Source: an uncultured Campylobacteraceae bacterium (GTDB lineage Bacteria; Campylobacterota; Campylobacteria; Campylobacterales; Arcobacteraceae). From it: a stretch of DNA of 42,130 bases. Positions 1-9,441 of the stretch are shown here, in pieces. The position numbers and the translations under genes are program-made. Positions within the stretch are counted from its first letter, which is position 1. Every line of letters begins with the position of its first letter. Under the pieces are notes generated by a model, which had not been told where the DNA came from, did no database searches, and saw nothing but the letters and a program-made list of their open reading frames with translations. The stretch covers positions 1-42,130 of the forward strand of contig CAKZOX010000210.1 in NCBI GenBank assembly GCA_937138295.1, in the 5' to 3' direction.

Positions 1-165
1 GGTCACAACCTACAAGAGCACTCTATCGTATTAGTTAGAGGGGGAAGAGTTAAGGATTTACCTGGGGTTAAATATCACATCGTAAGAGGTGCTTTAGATA
101 CTGCTGGTGTTGCTAACAGAACTGTTGCAAGATCTAAATATGGTACTAAAAGACCAAAGAAATAA
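1..165 (+). CDS. rpsL: Ribosomal protein S12, C-terminal part
   Basis: The first 54 codons of the window, open at the left edge, encode the C-terminal part of small-subunit protein S12, which sits at the decoding centre and affects translational accuracy. The reading contains the family's conserved [17 protein letters not shown] block and ends with KYGTKRPKK and a TAA. It lies 16 nt upstream of rpsG and two genes upstream of fusA, the usual bacterial str operon order, and is presumably co-transcribed with rpsG. The N-terminal half, including the conserved lysine linked to streptomycin resistance, is outside the window. Confidence 0.97.
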   Translation, partial: GHNLQEHSIVLVRGGRVKDLPGVKYHIVRGALDTAGVANRTVARSKYGTKRPKK

Positions 166-169
166 GTAG

Positions 170-649
<480 letters not shown>

Positions 650-680
650 TCTTTTTGTAATTTTTAATTGCAATTTAAGA

Positions 681-707
681 AAGGGTGTTTTTGCACCCTT
701 TTTTTTT
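681..707 (+). terminator. Rho-independent terminator after rpsG
   Basis: A 7-bp perfect stem AAGGGTG/CACCCTT encloses a 6-nt loop and is followed directly by a run of seven T. It separates rpsL-rpsG from fusA. Confidence 0.9.
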
Positions 708-720
708 ATCTAAATTTAGA

Positions 721-726
721 TATAAT
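721..726 (+). promoter_or_regulatory. -10 box of the fusA promoter
   Basis: A perfect TATAAT lies 38 nt before the fusA start and 14 nt after the preceding terminator's T-run. No convincing -35 hexamer is visible, which fits what is known of campylobacterotal sigma-70 promoters. Confidence 0.65.
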
Positions 727-764
727 CTCCAAAATTTAACATAAACTTAAAAGGAATACTTAAG

Positions 765-2873
765 ATGGCAAGAAAAACACCTCTTAATAGAGTTAGAAAT
801 ATTGGTATTGCTGCGCATATTGATGCTGGTAAAACAACTACTACTGAAAGAATTTTATTCTACACAGGTGTATCTCACAAAATTGGTGAGGTTCATGAAG
901 GTGCTGCAACTATGGACTGGATGGAGCAAGAGCAAGAAAGAGGTATTACTATTACTTCAGCTGCAACAACTTGTAACTGGCCTCACCCAATTACTAATGA
1001 GCAACTACAAGTAAACATCATTGACACTCCAGGTCACGTTGACTTCACAATTGAAGTTGAAAGATCTATGAGAGTTTTAGATGGTGCTGTAGCAGTATTC
1101 TGTTCAGTTGGTGGGGTTCAACCACAGTCTGAAACTGTTTGGAGACAAGCTAATAAATATAAAGTTCCAAGAATGATATTCGTTAATAAAATGGATAGAA
1201 CTGGTGCTGACTTCTTTATGGTTGAAAAGCAAGTTAACGAAAGATTAAAATCAAATGCTGTTCCAATTCAATTACCAATCGGTGCTGAAGAAGATTTCGC
1301 AGGTGTTGTTGACTTAGTTAAAATGAAAGCTATCGTATGGGATCAAGATGCTGCTATGGGTTCTAATTACCACGTAGAAGAAATTCCAGCTGATTTAGTT
1401 GACCAAGCTGAAGAATATAGAGAAAAAATGATTGAAGCAGCTGCTGAAGCTACTGAAGAATTAATGGAAAAATATTTAGAAGAGGGTGAATTATCTGAAG
1501 AAGAAATCATTGCTGGTCTTAAAGCTAGATGTTTAGCAATGGAAATTACTCCAATGACTTGTGGTACTGCATTTAAAAACAAAGGTGTTCAAACTTTACT
1601 TGACGCTGTTGCAATGTACTTACCAGCTCCTACTGAAGTTGCTGATATTAGAGGTGAAACTCAAGATGGTGAAGAAGTTGTTGTTAAATCAAGTGATGAA
1701 GGTGAAGTAGCAGCTTTAGCATTTAAAATTATGACTGACCCATTTGTTGGACAATTAACATTCTCAAGAGTTTATAGAGGTGTATTAGAATCTGGTACAT
1801 ACGTAATGAACTCTACAAAAATGAAAAAAGAAAGAATCGGAAGATTACTTAAAATGCACGCAAATAACAGAGAAGAAGTTTCTGAGTTATATGCAGGTGA
1901 AATCGGTGCAGTTGTTGGATTAAAATCAACAATTACTGGTGATACTTTAGCATCTGAAAAAGATCCTGTAATCTTAGAAAGAATGGACTTCCCAGAGCCA
2001 GTTATTTCTGTTGCAGTTGAACCAAAAACAAAAGCTGACCAAGAAAAAATGGGTATTGCTTTAGGTAAATTAGCTGAAGAAGATCCATCATTCAGAGTAA
2101 ATACTGATGAAGAGTCTGGACAAACTATTATTTCAGGTATGGGTGAGTTACACTTAGAAATCCTTGTTGATAGAATGAAAAGAGAATTCAAAGTTGAAGC
2201 TGAAGTTGGTGCTCCACAAGTTGCTTATAGAGAAACTATTAAAAATGCAGTTAAGCAAGAGTACAAATATGCTAAGCAATCTGGTGGTAAAGGTCAATAC
2301 GGTCACGTATTCTTAGACATTAAACCATTAGAATCTGGATCTGAAGATAACTTCAAATTCAACAACGACATTAAAGGTGGGGTTGTACCAAAAGAGTATA
2401 TTCCTGCAGTTCAAAAAGGTTGTGAAGAAGCAATGGCTGGTGGTATCTTAGCTGGTTATCCAATGGTTGATATTGAAGTAACTTTATATGATGGTTCTTA
2501 CCATGATGTAGATTCATCTGAAATGGCGTTTAAATTAGCTGCTTCTATGGGATTCAAACAAGGTTGTAGATCAGCTGCTGCTGGTGCAGTTATCTTAGAA
2601 CCAATGATGAAAGTTGAAATCGAAACTCCTGAAGATTATATGGGAGATGTTATCGGTGACGTTAACAAAAGAAGAGGACAAGTTCAATCAATGGACGACA
2701 GAGCTGGTGTTAAACTAGTTACTGCAATGATTCCTTTATCTGAAATGTTCGGATACTCTACTGACTTAAGATCTATGTCTCAAGGTAGAGCAACTTATGG
2801 TATGTTATTTGATTCATATGCAGAAGTTCCAAAAAATGTTTCTGAAGAAATTATTAAAAAGAGAAATGGTTAA
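765..2873 (+). CDS. fusA: Elongation factor G
   Basis: A 702-residue translational GTPase that drives ribosomal translocation and, with the recycling factor, subunit splitting. The G domain shows the P-loop [10 protein letters not shown] at about residues 17-26, DTPGH at 87-91 and NKMD at 141-144. The later domains include the conserved [10 protein letters not shown] segment and the domain IV stretch [14 protein letters not shown] at 751-755 precedes the ATG. It is transcribed from its own -10 box and closed by a strong terminator at 2915-2949. EF-Tu (tuf) is not in the window. Confidence 0.98.
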   Translation: MARKTPLNRVRNIGIAAHIDAGKTTTTERILFYTGVSHKIGEVHEGAATMDWMEQEQERGITITSAATTCNWPHPITNEQLQVNIIDTPGHVDFTIEVERSMRVLDGAVAVFCSVGGVQPQSETVWRQANKYKVPRMIFVNKMDRTGADFFMVEKQVNERLKSNAVPIQLPIGAEEDFAGVVDLVKMKAIVWDQDAAMGSNYHVEEIPADLVDQAEEYREKMIEAAAEATEELMEKYLEEGELSEEEIIAGLKARCLAMEITPMTCGTAFKNKGVQTLLDAVAMYLPAPTEVADIRGETQDGEEVVVKSSDEGEVAALAFKIMTDPFVGQLTFSRVYRGVLESGTYVMNSTKMKKERIGRLLKMHANNREEVSELYAGEIGAVVGLKSTITGDTLASEKDPVILERMDFPEPVISVAVEPKTKADQEKMGIALGKLAEEDPSFRVNTDEESGQTIISGMGELHLEILVDRMKREFKVEAEVGAPQVAYRETIKNAVKQEYKYAKQSGGKGQYGHVFLDIKPLESGSEDNFKFNNDIKGGVVPKEYIPAVQKGCEEAMAGGILAGYPMVDIEVTLYDGSYHDVDSSEMAFKLAASMGFKQGCRSAAAGAVILEPMMKVEIETPEDYMGDVIGDVNKRRGQVQSMDDRAGVKLVTAMIPLSEMFGYSTDLRSMSQGRATYGMLFDSYAEVPKNVSEEIIKKRNG

Positions 2874-2914
2874 TATTTAATTAGAAGATTTAAGTCTTTT
2901 ACTTTTTTAACCCC

Positions 2915-2949
2915 AAAAAGGATGTGCATTTTGCATATCCTTTTTTTTT
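2915..2949 (+). terminator. Rho-independent terminator after fusA
   Basis: A long stem (AAAAAGGATGTGCA pairing with TGCATATCCTTTTT, one G-T pair) has a 3-nt loop and runs into nine T. It separates fusA from nadK. Confidence 0.92.
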
Positions 2950-2952
2950 AAC

Positions 2953-2980
2953 TTACAATTTATAGCTTATCGTGTAAAAT
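2953..2980 (+). promoter_or_regulatory. Candidate nadK-recN promoter
   Basis: TTACAA at 2953-2958 and TAAAAT at 2975-2980 are separated by 16 nt and lie between the fusA terminator and nadK. The -10 is a weak match, so this is a candidate only. Confidence 0.35.
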
Positions 2981-3004
2981 ACTACAAAAATCATGGATAA
3001 GTAA

Positions 3005-3880
3005 TTGAAAAATTCACAGAATAATAATCTTTTAATTAAATCAATAAATAAAGTTGGAATAGTTTTAAGACCAGATTCACCTAAACTTGTTAAAGAGTTT
3101 AATCACATTAAAAAATGTTTATCTCAAAAAAATATAGAAGTAGTTTTAGAAACTAATTCAGCTGCTATGATAAATTATAGTAATGCTAGTTATACTATGG
3201 AATACCTATGTAAACATAGTGATTTTATAATTTCTGTAGGTGGAGATGGAACACTGTTATCTGTAATTAGAGAATCAATTAACTATGGAGTACCAGTATT
3301 AGGAATTAATCTAGGTAATTTAGGGTTTTTAACAGATATTAAAATTGAAAAATTTGAAGACTTTTTAGAAGAGATATTAAATCAAAATTATAGAATAGAT
3401 AATAGAATGATGATAGAAGGAAGTATCAAACTAAATAGTTTTAATGCTTTTAATGATATTGTGATATCAAGAAAATCAATATCTTCAATGATTAAAATAA
3501 ATGCTTATATCAACGGAAAAATTTTTAATACATATTATGGTGATGGAATAGTAATATCATCTCCTTCAGGGTCAACAGCTTATAATTTATCTTTAGGTGG
3601 ACCTATTGTTTATCCATTAACTGAAGCATTCATTATAACTCCAATAGCATCACATTCACTTACACAAAGACCTTTAGTTATGCCTGTAGAATTTGAAATA
3701 GAATTTGAAATTGTAGATTCTCAAGGAGCAGTTGTGATAGTTGATGGACAAGATATATATGAAATTGATGAAAAACAAAAAGTTAAAATAAAAATCTCAC
3801 AAAAGAAAGCAAAAATGATACATAGATTAGATAGAAATTTCTTTGAAGTATTAAATGAAAAATTAAGATGGGGAAACTAA
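3005..3880 (+). CDS. nadK: NAD kinase
   Basis: A 291-residue cytosolic kinase that phosphorylates NAD to NADP. The diagnostic GGDGT motif lies at residues 79-83 inside FIISVGGDGTLLS, and the second conserved block reads GDGIVISSPSGSTAYNLS. The start is a TTG; the nearest upstream ATG (2993) meets a stop after a few codons, and the next in-frame ATG lies more than 50 residues inside, after conserved sequence has begun. The Shine-Dalgarno is weak (GGATAAG). recN starts one nucleotide after the stop, so the two are translationally close; the same neighbours occur together in Campylobacter as I recall. Confidence 0.93.
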   Translation: MKNSQNNNLLIKSINKVGIVLRPDSPKLVKEFNHIKKCLSQKNIEVVLETNSAAMINYSNASYTMEYLCKHSDFIISVGGDGTLLSVIRESINYGVPVLGINLGNLGFLTDIKIEKFEDFLEEILNQNYRIDNRMMIEGSIKLNSFNAFNDIVISRKSISSMIKINAYINGKIFNTYYGDGIVISSPSGSTAYNLSLGGPIVYPLTEAFIITPIASHSLTQRPLVMPVEFEIEFEIVDSQGAVVIVDGQDIYEIDEKQKVKIKISQKKAKMIHRLDRNFFEVLNEKLRWGN

Positions 3881-3881
3881 T

Positions 3882-5420
3882 ATGATTTATAGTTTTTATG
3901 TAAAGGATTATTTGTCATTTGAGGAATCTACTGTTGAATTTTCAAAAGGATTAAATATATTCACAGGTCCAAGTGGAGCTGGAAAATCAATATTTATGCA
4001 AGCTATACTATCATGTTTTGCATTACATGAAGTTAGAAGTTCTATTTGTGAAGTGAATATGAAAAATGCTACATTAGATATTTTAGAATATGATATAAAT
4101 TTAAATGATGAAATATCATTAAAAACAATTAAAAAAGATAAAGTTAGATATTTTTTAAATAATCAATCAATATCAAAAAATTCAATAAATGAACTTTCTC
4201 ACAGATTAATTAAGTATTTAAATTCAAAAAAATCAGATGAATTTTCATCTGAAAATTTATTGGCATTCCTTGATAGAATTGTAAGTAAGAAAGATAAGAA
4301 ATTTATAAAAGAAGTTAGAGAGTACAAAGATTTATATTCTAATTATTTAAAATTAAAAAGTGAATATGAAAAAATTTTAGAAGATGAGAAGAAAGTTGAA
4401 GATTTAAAAGAATTTACAAAATTCGAAATCCAAAAAATAGAAGATATAAATCCAAAAGTAGAAGAGTATGATGAGTTAAGTGAAATTAAATCAAAACTAT
4501 CAAAAAAAGATAAAGTTCAAGATTCACTTACAAAAGTAAATGATATTTTTAACTATCAATCATCTGTTAATCATTTATTAGAATTATTAAATGAAGATAG
4601 TTCATTTTTTGATGATGCAATGAATGAGCTAAATAATATAATAGAAAACTACAATGATAAACTAGATGATTTAAATGAAATAGATATTGAACATGTATTA
4701 GATAGAATTGAAAAACTTGTATCTTTGACAAAAAAATTTGGAAGTATTGAAGAAGCGTTAGATTATAAAGAAAAGAAAAAAATAGAATTAGAAAAGTATG
4801 AAAACATATCTTTTGAAAAAAGTATATTAGAAAAAAATATAAATAAGACAGAAATAGAACTAAAAAAACTTAGTGTTACTATTAGTGACAAAAGAAAAGA
4901 GTATTTATTTACATTAGATGAAAGAGTAAATTATTATTTAAAATATTTATATTTAGATAATGCACATTTTACAATTGAAGAGAAAAATTTATCAATAAAT
5001 GGAATTGATGACATAAAAATAAGCCTTAAAAATACAGATTTATCTAATATTAGTTCAGGTGAATTTAATAGGTTAAAATTAGCGTTAATAAGTGGAATGA
5101 GTGAATATGATATTGTTGAAAATGGAGTATTATTTTTAGATGAAATTGATGCTAATCTAAGTGGTAAAGAAAGCGAGTCTATCGCAAAACTACTTGAGAT
5201 ATTGAGTAAGAAATATCAAATATTTGCTATATCACATCAGCCCCAATTAACAGCTATAGCACATAGTCATTACTTAGTGGAAAAAGTTGATAATAAATCT
5301 AATATTAGACTATTAAATAAAGAAGAAAGAGTAAGTGAAATAGCTAGAATGATAAGTGGTAAAAGTATAACACAAGATGCCATTAATTTTGCTACAAATA
5401 TACTTAATATTAAAAATTAA
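3882..5420 (+). CDS. recN: RecN-like DNA repair ATPase
   Basis: A 512-residue SMC-like protein for double-strand break repair. The Walker A motif GPSGAGKS is at residues 29-36. A long charged coiled-coil middle follows (roughly 135-350). The ABC signature ISSGEFNRLK is near residue 389, and the Walker B block LFLDEIDANLSG follows near 416-427. A conserved AISHQPQLTA switch motif comes after that. It is somewhat shorter than E. coli RecN (about 550), mainly in the coiled coil. It starts one nucleotide after nadK and is the last gene of that pair; no clear terminator hairpin follows it. Confidence 0.9.
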   Translation: MIYSFYVKDYLSFEESTVEFSKGLNIFTGPSGAGKSIFMQAILSCFALHEVRSSICEVNMKNATLDILEYDINLNDEISLKTIKKDKVRYFLNNQSISKNSINELSHRLIKYLNSKKSDEFSSENLLAFLDRIVSKKDKKFIKEVREYKDLYSNYLKLKSEYEKILEDEKKVEDLKEFTKFEIQKIEDINPKVEEYDELSEIKSKLSKKDKVQDSLTKVNDIFNYQSSVNHLLELLNEDSSFFDDAMNELNNIIENYNDKLDDLNEIDIEHVLDRIEKLVSLTKKFGSIEEALDYKEKKKIELEKYENISFEKSILEKNINKTEIELKKLSVTISDKRKEYLFTLDERVNYYLKYLYLDNAHFTIEEKNLSINGIDDIKISLKNTDLSNISSGEFNRLKLALISGMSEYDIVENGVLFLDEIDANLSGKESESIAKLLEILSKKYQIFAISHQPQLTAIAHSHYLVEKVDNKSNIRLLNKEERVSEIARMISGKSITQDAINFATNILNIKN

Positions 5421-5492
5421 TAATATTAAACTTAATTAACTTTTAATAATATGATAAATATTTCTAATATTAGTTATAAACCCCATTAATAC

Positions 5493-5525
5493 TTGCTATT
5501 TTATTGCTATATTGTAGTATAAAAT
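5493..5525 (+). promoter_or_regulatory. Direct repeat and AT-rich box upstream of the sox cluster
   Basis: Two copies of TTGCTAT at 5493-5499 and 5504-5510 are spaced by exactly 11 bp, about one helical turn, and are followed by TATAAA at 5518-5523. This could be a regulator site overlapping a promoter for the sox operon. No transcription factor gene is adjacent, and the assignment is inference. Confidence 0.3.
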
Positions 5526-5581
5526 CTCAAACTCTTATAAGTTAATTTAATATTTTAAGTGTTCTTTTAAGATTAAAAATC

Positions 5582-5587
5582 TATAAT
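5582..5587 (+). promoter_or_regulatory. Candidate -10 box before soxC
   Basis: A TATAAT hexamer lies 42 nt before the soxC ATG. A very strong ribosome-binding site, AAGGAGGGGG at 5619-5628, follows. Either this box or the upstream TATAAA at 5518 could drive the cluster. Confidence 0.4.
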
Positions 5588-5629
5588 TTAGAGTTAATGA
5601 TTATAGTTATCAAATTTTAAGGAGGGGGA

Positions 5630-6976
5630 ATGTTGAATAAAGTCAAAAAGTTTACTGACAGTTTAGTAAAAAAAGAAAATTCTGAAATTGAAACTACAAA
5701 TTCAAGAAGAGATTTTTTTAAAAGAACTGCGGCTTATTCTGCAACTGCTGTAGCTGCATCTGTTTTAGCACCAACAACTGTTAAAGCCGATGACCCAGCT
5801 ATTATGAACGAAGCACCATGGGGACAAAAATTAGGTGACCCTGTAGATAAAAATCTATACGGTATGCCATCACCATATGAGCACAATAATATCAGAAGAA
5901 CACATCCAATTTTTTCATCTGGTGATTATTATGCATCTGTTGCAATGTGTCCAATTCATGAATCTGAAGGAATAATCACACCAAATGGATTATTTTTTGT
6001 AAGAAATCATGGTGGTACAGCGCATATTGATCCTAAAGAATGGAGATTAATGATCCATGGTAAAGTTAAAAGAGAAATCGTTTTAACTTTAGAGGATTTA
6101 CAAAGATATCCAAGTGAAACAAGAATCTATTTCATGGAGTGTCCAGCAAATGGTGCACCTGAATGGAGAGGACCACAATTCAATAACTTACAGTTTATGA
6201 AAGGTCTTATGTCTGCTGCTGCTTGGACTGGAGTTATGTTAAAAGATATTTTAGCTGATGTTGGACTTGAAAAAGATGCAGTATGGATGCTTGCTGAAGG
6301 TAGTGATAATGCATCAAATCCAAGAACAATTCCAGTTGAAAAAGCTTTAGATGACGTAATGGTAGTTTGGGCTCAAAATGGAGAAGCATTAAGAGCTGAA
6401 CAAGGTTATCCAGTTAGATTAATTGTTCCAGGTTGGGAAGGTAACTTAAATACAAAATGGTTAAGAAGATTAGAGTTCTCTGATTCTCCTTGGCATTCAA
6501 AAGAAGAAACTTCTAAGTATACAATGTTACAAAAATCTGGTAAAGCTATCAGATTCTTCTGGGTTAATGAAGTTAACTCAGTAATCACATCTCCATGTCC
6601 TGAAAAACCATGGACACACCTTAAAAAAGGTGATAAAGTTGAGATTGAAGGTATTGCGTGGTCTGGTCATGGTACTATCAAAGGTGTTGATATTTCACTT
6701 GATGGTGGTGACAACTGGGTTGAAGCAAAACTTAAAGGTTTAGTATTACCTAAGTCATGGACTAGATTTAGTTATGTGATTGAGTGGGATGGTAAGCCAT
6801 TATTATTAGCAAGTAGATCATATGACGACTTTGGAAACATCCAACCATCAATTGATGAGGAAACTTCAGCAGTTGGTGTTGAGTCTGTTTACCATAGAAA
6901 CGCAATCGTTACTTGGGAAATAACTGAGAAAGGAGTATGTAATAATGTTCAAGTTAGAAAACATAAAAAAGCTTAA
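5630..6976 (+). CDS. soxC: Sulfane dehydrogenase subunit SoxC (molybdoenzyme)
   Basis: A 448-residue member of the sulfite oxidase family. With the cytochrome SoxD it removes electrons from the sulfane sulfur bound to SoxYZ in the periplasm. A twin-arginine signal SRRDFFK at residues 25-31 is followed by a hydrophobic stretch ending near VKA at 53, as expected for a cofactor-loaded exported protein. The likely molybdenum-ligating cysteine is C171 in MECPANG. The C-terminal half carries the dimerisation domain typical of the family. The N-terminus is unusually long, with 24 residues before the twin arginines, but the start is backed by the strongest ribosome-binding site in the window. soxD overlaps its end by 32 nt. 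Confidence 0.93.
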   Translation: MLNKVKKFTDSLVKKENSEIETTNSRRDFFKRTAAYSATAVAASVLAPTTVKADDPAIMNEAPWGQKLGDPVDKNLYGMPSPYEHNNIRRTHPIFSSGDYYASVAMCPIHESEGIITPNGLFFVRNHGGTAHIDPKEWRLMIHGKVKREIVLTLEDLQRYPSETRIYFMECPANGAPEWRGPQFNNLQFMKGLMSAAAWTGVMLKDILADVGLEKDAVWMLAEGSDNASNPRTIPVEKALDDVMVVWAQNGEALRAEQGYPVRLIVPGWEGNLNTKWLRRLEFSDSPWHSKEETSKYTMLQKSGKAIRFFWVNEVNSVITSPCPEKPWTHLKKGDKVEIEGIAWSGHGTIKGVDISLDGGDNWVEAKLKGLVLPKSWTRFSYVIEWDGKPLLLASRSYDDFGNIQPSIDEETSAVGVESVYHRNAIVTWEITEKGVCNNVQVRKHKKA

Positions 6977-8150
6977 TTCTGCTCTTTTAAGTTTAGGAGT
7001 TTCTGCATTAGTAGCAACTTCTTTATCTGCTGCTACTAATGGTGTATCAGTAGATGGTGCAGTTAAATACCCTTCTGTTGACGGAAAATACTCGGAATAT
7101 TACTATAATGATCAAGACATTAAGTATAACAACGGTAGACCAGCAACTCAAAATGAGATTAATGTTTGGAATATTGATGTTAAACCTAATGGTGAAGGTC
7201 TTCCTATGTATGACGTTGAAAAAGGAAAACCTGTATTAGACGAAAATGGAAACCCTAAAAAAGCAGAAGGTTCTGTAGAATGGGGTGAAGAATTATATGA
7301 TGAACAATGTGTAATGTGTCACGGTGAATTTGGTGGAGGGGGTAAAGGTTACCCTATGTTAGCAGGTGGAAGTGTTGCATCTTTAAAGATTCAAAGACTA
7401 AATCCAGCTGATGAAAATCCAAATCCAGATACACCAATTAGAACTATTGGTTCATATTGGCCATATGCAAGTACAATTTTCTGGTATGTATGGGATTCTA
7501 TGCCTTTCCCTCACCCAAAAAGTTTAACTAATAGTGAAACTTATGCTATTACAGCTTATTTATTATCTGTTAATAACATTAAAATTGATGGTGAAGAATT
7601 AGATGATGAATACGTATTAGATAGAGAAAAATTCTTAAAAATTAAAATGCCAAATGAAGATGGTTTCTACCCAGAAGTAGATACAAAAGATCCTCAAGTT
7701 GGTATTGAAAGAATGAGAGCTTTATTATCAGATCCAACAATATATGGTAAAGGTAATAGATGTATGAGTAACTGTATTGAAGAACAATACGGTAAAGGTA
7801 AAACTGTAGATGATTTATTAATGAAAATTAATATTCCTCTTGATGATGGAATTGTACAAACAGTTTCAACTGAAAGAACTTGGAAAGAGCCTGAAGCTGC
7901 TGGTGCGGTAATGGCTGGTCAAGCTGAATATGAAGCAAAATGTTCTGCTTGTCACGGTAACCCTGCTATTGGTGCTCCTGTAGTTGGAGACAAGGAAGCA
8001 TGGGCAGAGGTTATGGAAAAAGGTATCGAAGCAGTTTACGCGAACTCAATCAATGGAATCAACGCAATGCCACCTAAAGGTGGTCATATGGACACTCCAG
8101 ATGACGAGATCAAAATGATCGTTGATTACATGATTAACGCAAGTAAATAA
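6945..8150 (+). CDS. soxD: Sulfane dehydrogenase cytochrome subunit SoxD
   Basis: A 401-residue exported cytochrome c that takes electrons from SoxC. It has a Sec signal peptide (about residues 1-30) and two haem sites, CVMCH at 122-126 and CSACH at 333-337. A further Cys pair at 273 and 277 (CMSNC) lacks a histidine and is not a haem site; it may form a disulfide. The ATG lies inside the end of soxC with AGGAG at 6931-6935, so the two subunits are probably translationally coupled. Length and diheme layout match SoxD of chemolithotrophs. Confidence 0.92.
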   Translation: MFKLENIKKLNSALLSLGVSALVATSLSAATNGVSVDGAVKYPSVDGKYSEYYYNDQDIKYNNGRPATQNEINVWNIDVKPNGEGLPMYDVEKGKPVLDENGNPKKAEGSVEWGEELYDEQCVMCHGEFGGGGKGYPMLAGGSVASLKIQRLNPADENPNPDTPIRTIGSYWPYASTIFWYVWDSMPFPHPKSLTNSETYAITAYLLSVNNIKIDGEELDDEYVLDREKFLKIKMPNEDGFYPEVDTKDPQVGIERMRALLSDPTIYGKGNRCMSNCIEEQYGKGKTVDDLLMKINIPLDDGIVQTVSTERTWKEPEAAGAVMAGQAEYEAKCSACHGNPAIGAPVVGDKEAWAEVMEKGIEAVYANSINGINAMPPKGGHMDTPDDEIKMIVDYMINASK

Positions 8151-8179
8151 TTGATATTTAATTTAGTAAAGGAGATTAA

Positions 8180-8530
8180 ATGAAAGTTTTAAAATCAATA
8201 CTAGCTGCAACTGCAGTTAGTGGAATGTTAGCAACATCAGCTTTTAGTAATGAAGCATTAATTAAAGAGGGTGAAAAAATTTTTAATAATAAAAATTTAG
8301 GTAACTGTTTAGCATGTCATGGAGCAAATGGAAAAGGTATTGAAAGTCCAGGAAGTATGGGGCCAAAACTTACTGGATTAGCTTACTACCCAGATGAGTA
8401 TCTTTATGATGTGATTTATAACCCTAATAAGAAAAATCCTATTTCTCAAATGCCTGCATTTGGTAAAAATGGATGGTTATCTGATTCACAAATAAAAGCG
8501 GTTGTTGCTTATTTAAAAACAATTCAATAA
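8180..8530 (+). CDS. soxX: Monohaem cytochrome SoxX
   Basis: A 116-residue exported c-type cytochrome with a signal peptide of about 23 residues. The haem site CLACH is at 43-47, and the likely axial methionine is M91 in SQMPAFG. SoxX pairs with SoxA, and the complex oxidatively couples thiosulfate to the SoxYZ carrier. The small size and single haem fit SoxX. AAGGAG lies just before the ATG, and the gene follows soxD by 29 nt. Confidence 0.92.
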   Translation: MKVLKSILAATAVSGMLATSAFSNEALIKEGEKIFNNKNLGNCLACHGANGKGIESPGSMGPKLTGLAYYPDEYLYDVIYNPNKKNPISQMPAFGKNGWLSDSQIKAVVAYLKTIQ

Positions 8531-8553
8531 ATAAATTTTAAGAAGGAATAAAA

Positions 8554-9009
8554 ATGAAAAGAAGAAATTTTTTAAGTTTAGGTTTAGGTGCTATGGCTGT
8601 TGCAGCAGTAGCTCCAGCTACATTAAGTGCAGTTAACTTTAGAGAGACTAAGCCAAAGGCATGGGATGCTAAAAACGTTGACACTGGTTTAAATGAAATT
8701 TATGGAACTTCAGCAGCAACTGAAGGTCAAGTTAAATTATCTGCTCCAGATATCGCTGAAAATGGTGCTGTAATTCCAGTATCTGTTTCTACTAAATTAG
8801 ATGCAAAAACTGTAACAGTATTACAAGATGCTAACCCTGAGTCAGTAGTTGCAGTATTTACTGTACCTGAAAATGGAATTGTTGATTACGATATCAGAAT
8901 CAAAATGATGAAAACTGGTAACGTAGTAGCTGTAGTTGAAACTAAAGATGGTAAATTATATAAAGCTTCTAAAGAAGTAAAAGTTACTATCGGTGGATGT
9001 GGTGGATGA
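8554..9009 (+). CDS. soxY: Sulfur carrier subunit SoxY
   Basis: A 151-residue periplasmic carrier. The C-terminus is the diagnostic swinging arm GGCGG, with C149 as the thiol on which thiosulfate is attached and processed. The N-terminus is a twin-arginine signal (KRRNFLSLGLG) ending near LSA, which in known systems also carries SoxZ across. It lies 23 nt after soxX and 70 nt before soxZ. Confidence 0.97.
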   Translation: MKRRNFLSLGLGAMAVAAVAPATLSAVNFRETKPKAWDAKNVDTGLNEIYGTSAATEGQVKLSAPDIAENGAVIPVSVSTKLDAKTVTVLQDANPESVVAVFTVPENGIVDYDIRIKMMKTGNVVAVVETKDGKLYKASKEVKVTIGGCGG

Positions 9010-9079
9010 TTCGACTTTAAGTCTTCATCTATCAAAACTGTATAAATTATAAAAATAAAATATTATAAGGAATATTAAA

Positions 9080-9379
9080 ATGGCAAAAACAAAAATTAAA
9101 GCAAAAGAAAAAAAAGGTATCGTAACTGTTAAGGCTTTGACTAAACACCCAATGTTAAGTCATCAAGAAGCAAAAAGAGCTAAAAAAGAGCCAAACTGGA
9201 TTACTTATTTAGTAGCTAAAAACAATGGTAATGTTGTATATGAAGTATCTACTTCTCAATTCTTATCAAAAAATCCTTACTTAAAGTTCCAATATAAAGG
9301 AACAAAAGGTGATGAGTTAGAGATTTCTTGGGTAGATTTAAAAGGTAATAAAGATACTTCAACTTCAAAAGTTAAGTAA
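9080..9379 (+). CDS. soxZ: Sulfur carrier subunit SoxZ
   Basis: A 99-residue protein of normal SoxZ length with no signal peptide of its own. It forms the heterodimer with SoxY and is thought to be exported with it. The conserved KALTKHPM and the C-terminal ISWVDLKGN segments fit the family's immunoglobulin-like fold. A strong 12-bp inverted repeat follows it. Confidence 0.93.
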   Translation: MAKTKIKAKEKKGIVTVKALTKHPMLSHQEAKRAKKEPNWITYLVAKNNGNVVYEVSTSQFLSKNPYLKFQYKGTKGDELEISWVDLKGNKDTSTSKVK

Positions 9380-9391
9380 TTAATAACATTT

Positions 9392-9418
9392 ATTATTCAA
9401 CTATTTTAGTTGAATAAT
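9392..9418 (+). other. Intercistronic hairpin between soxZ and soxA
   Basis: A perfect 11-bp stem ATTATTCAACT/AGTTGAATAAT surrounds ATTTT (a twelfth A-T pair is possible). No T-run follows, so it is not a classic terminator. It may protect or process the mRNA between the carrier genes and soxA. Confidence 0.7.
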
Positions 9419-9441
9419 TATGTAGCAATAAAGGAGATTAA

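Noticed and set aside
1772-2191. Reverse-strand open frame of 139 codons inside fusA
   Set aside because: Fully covered by fusA, with no ribosome-binding site or recognisable domain.
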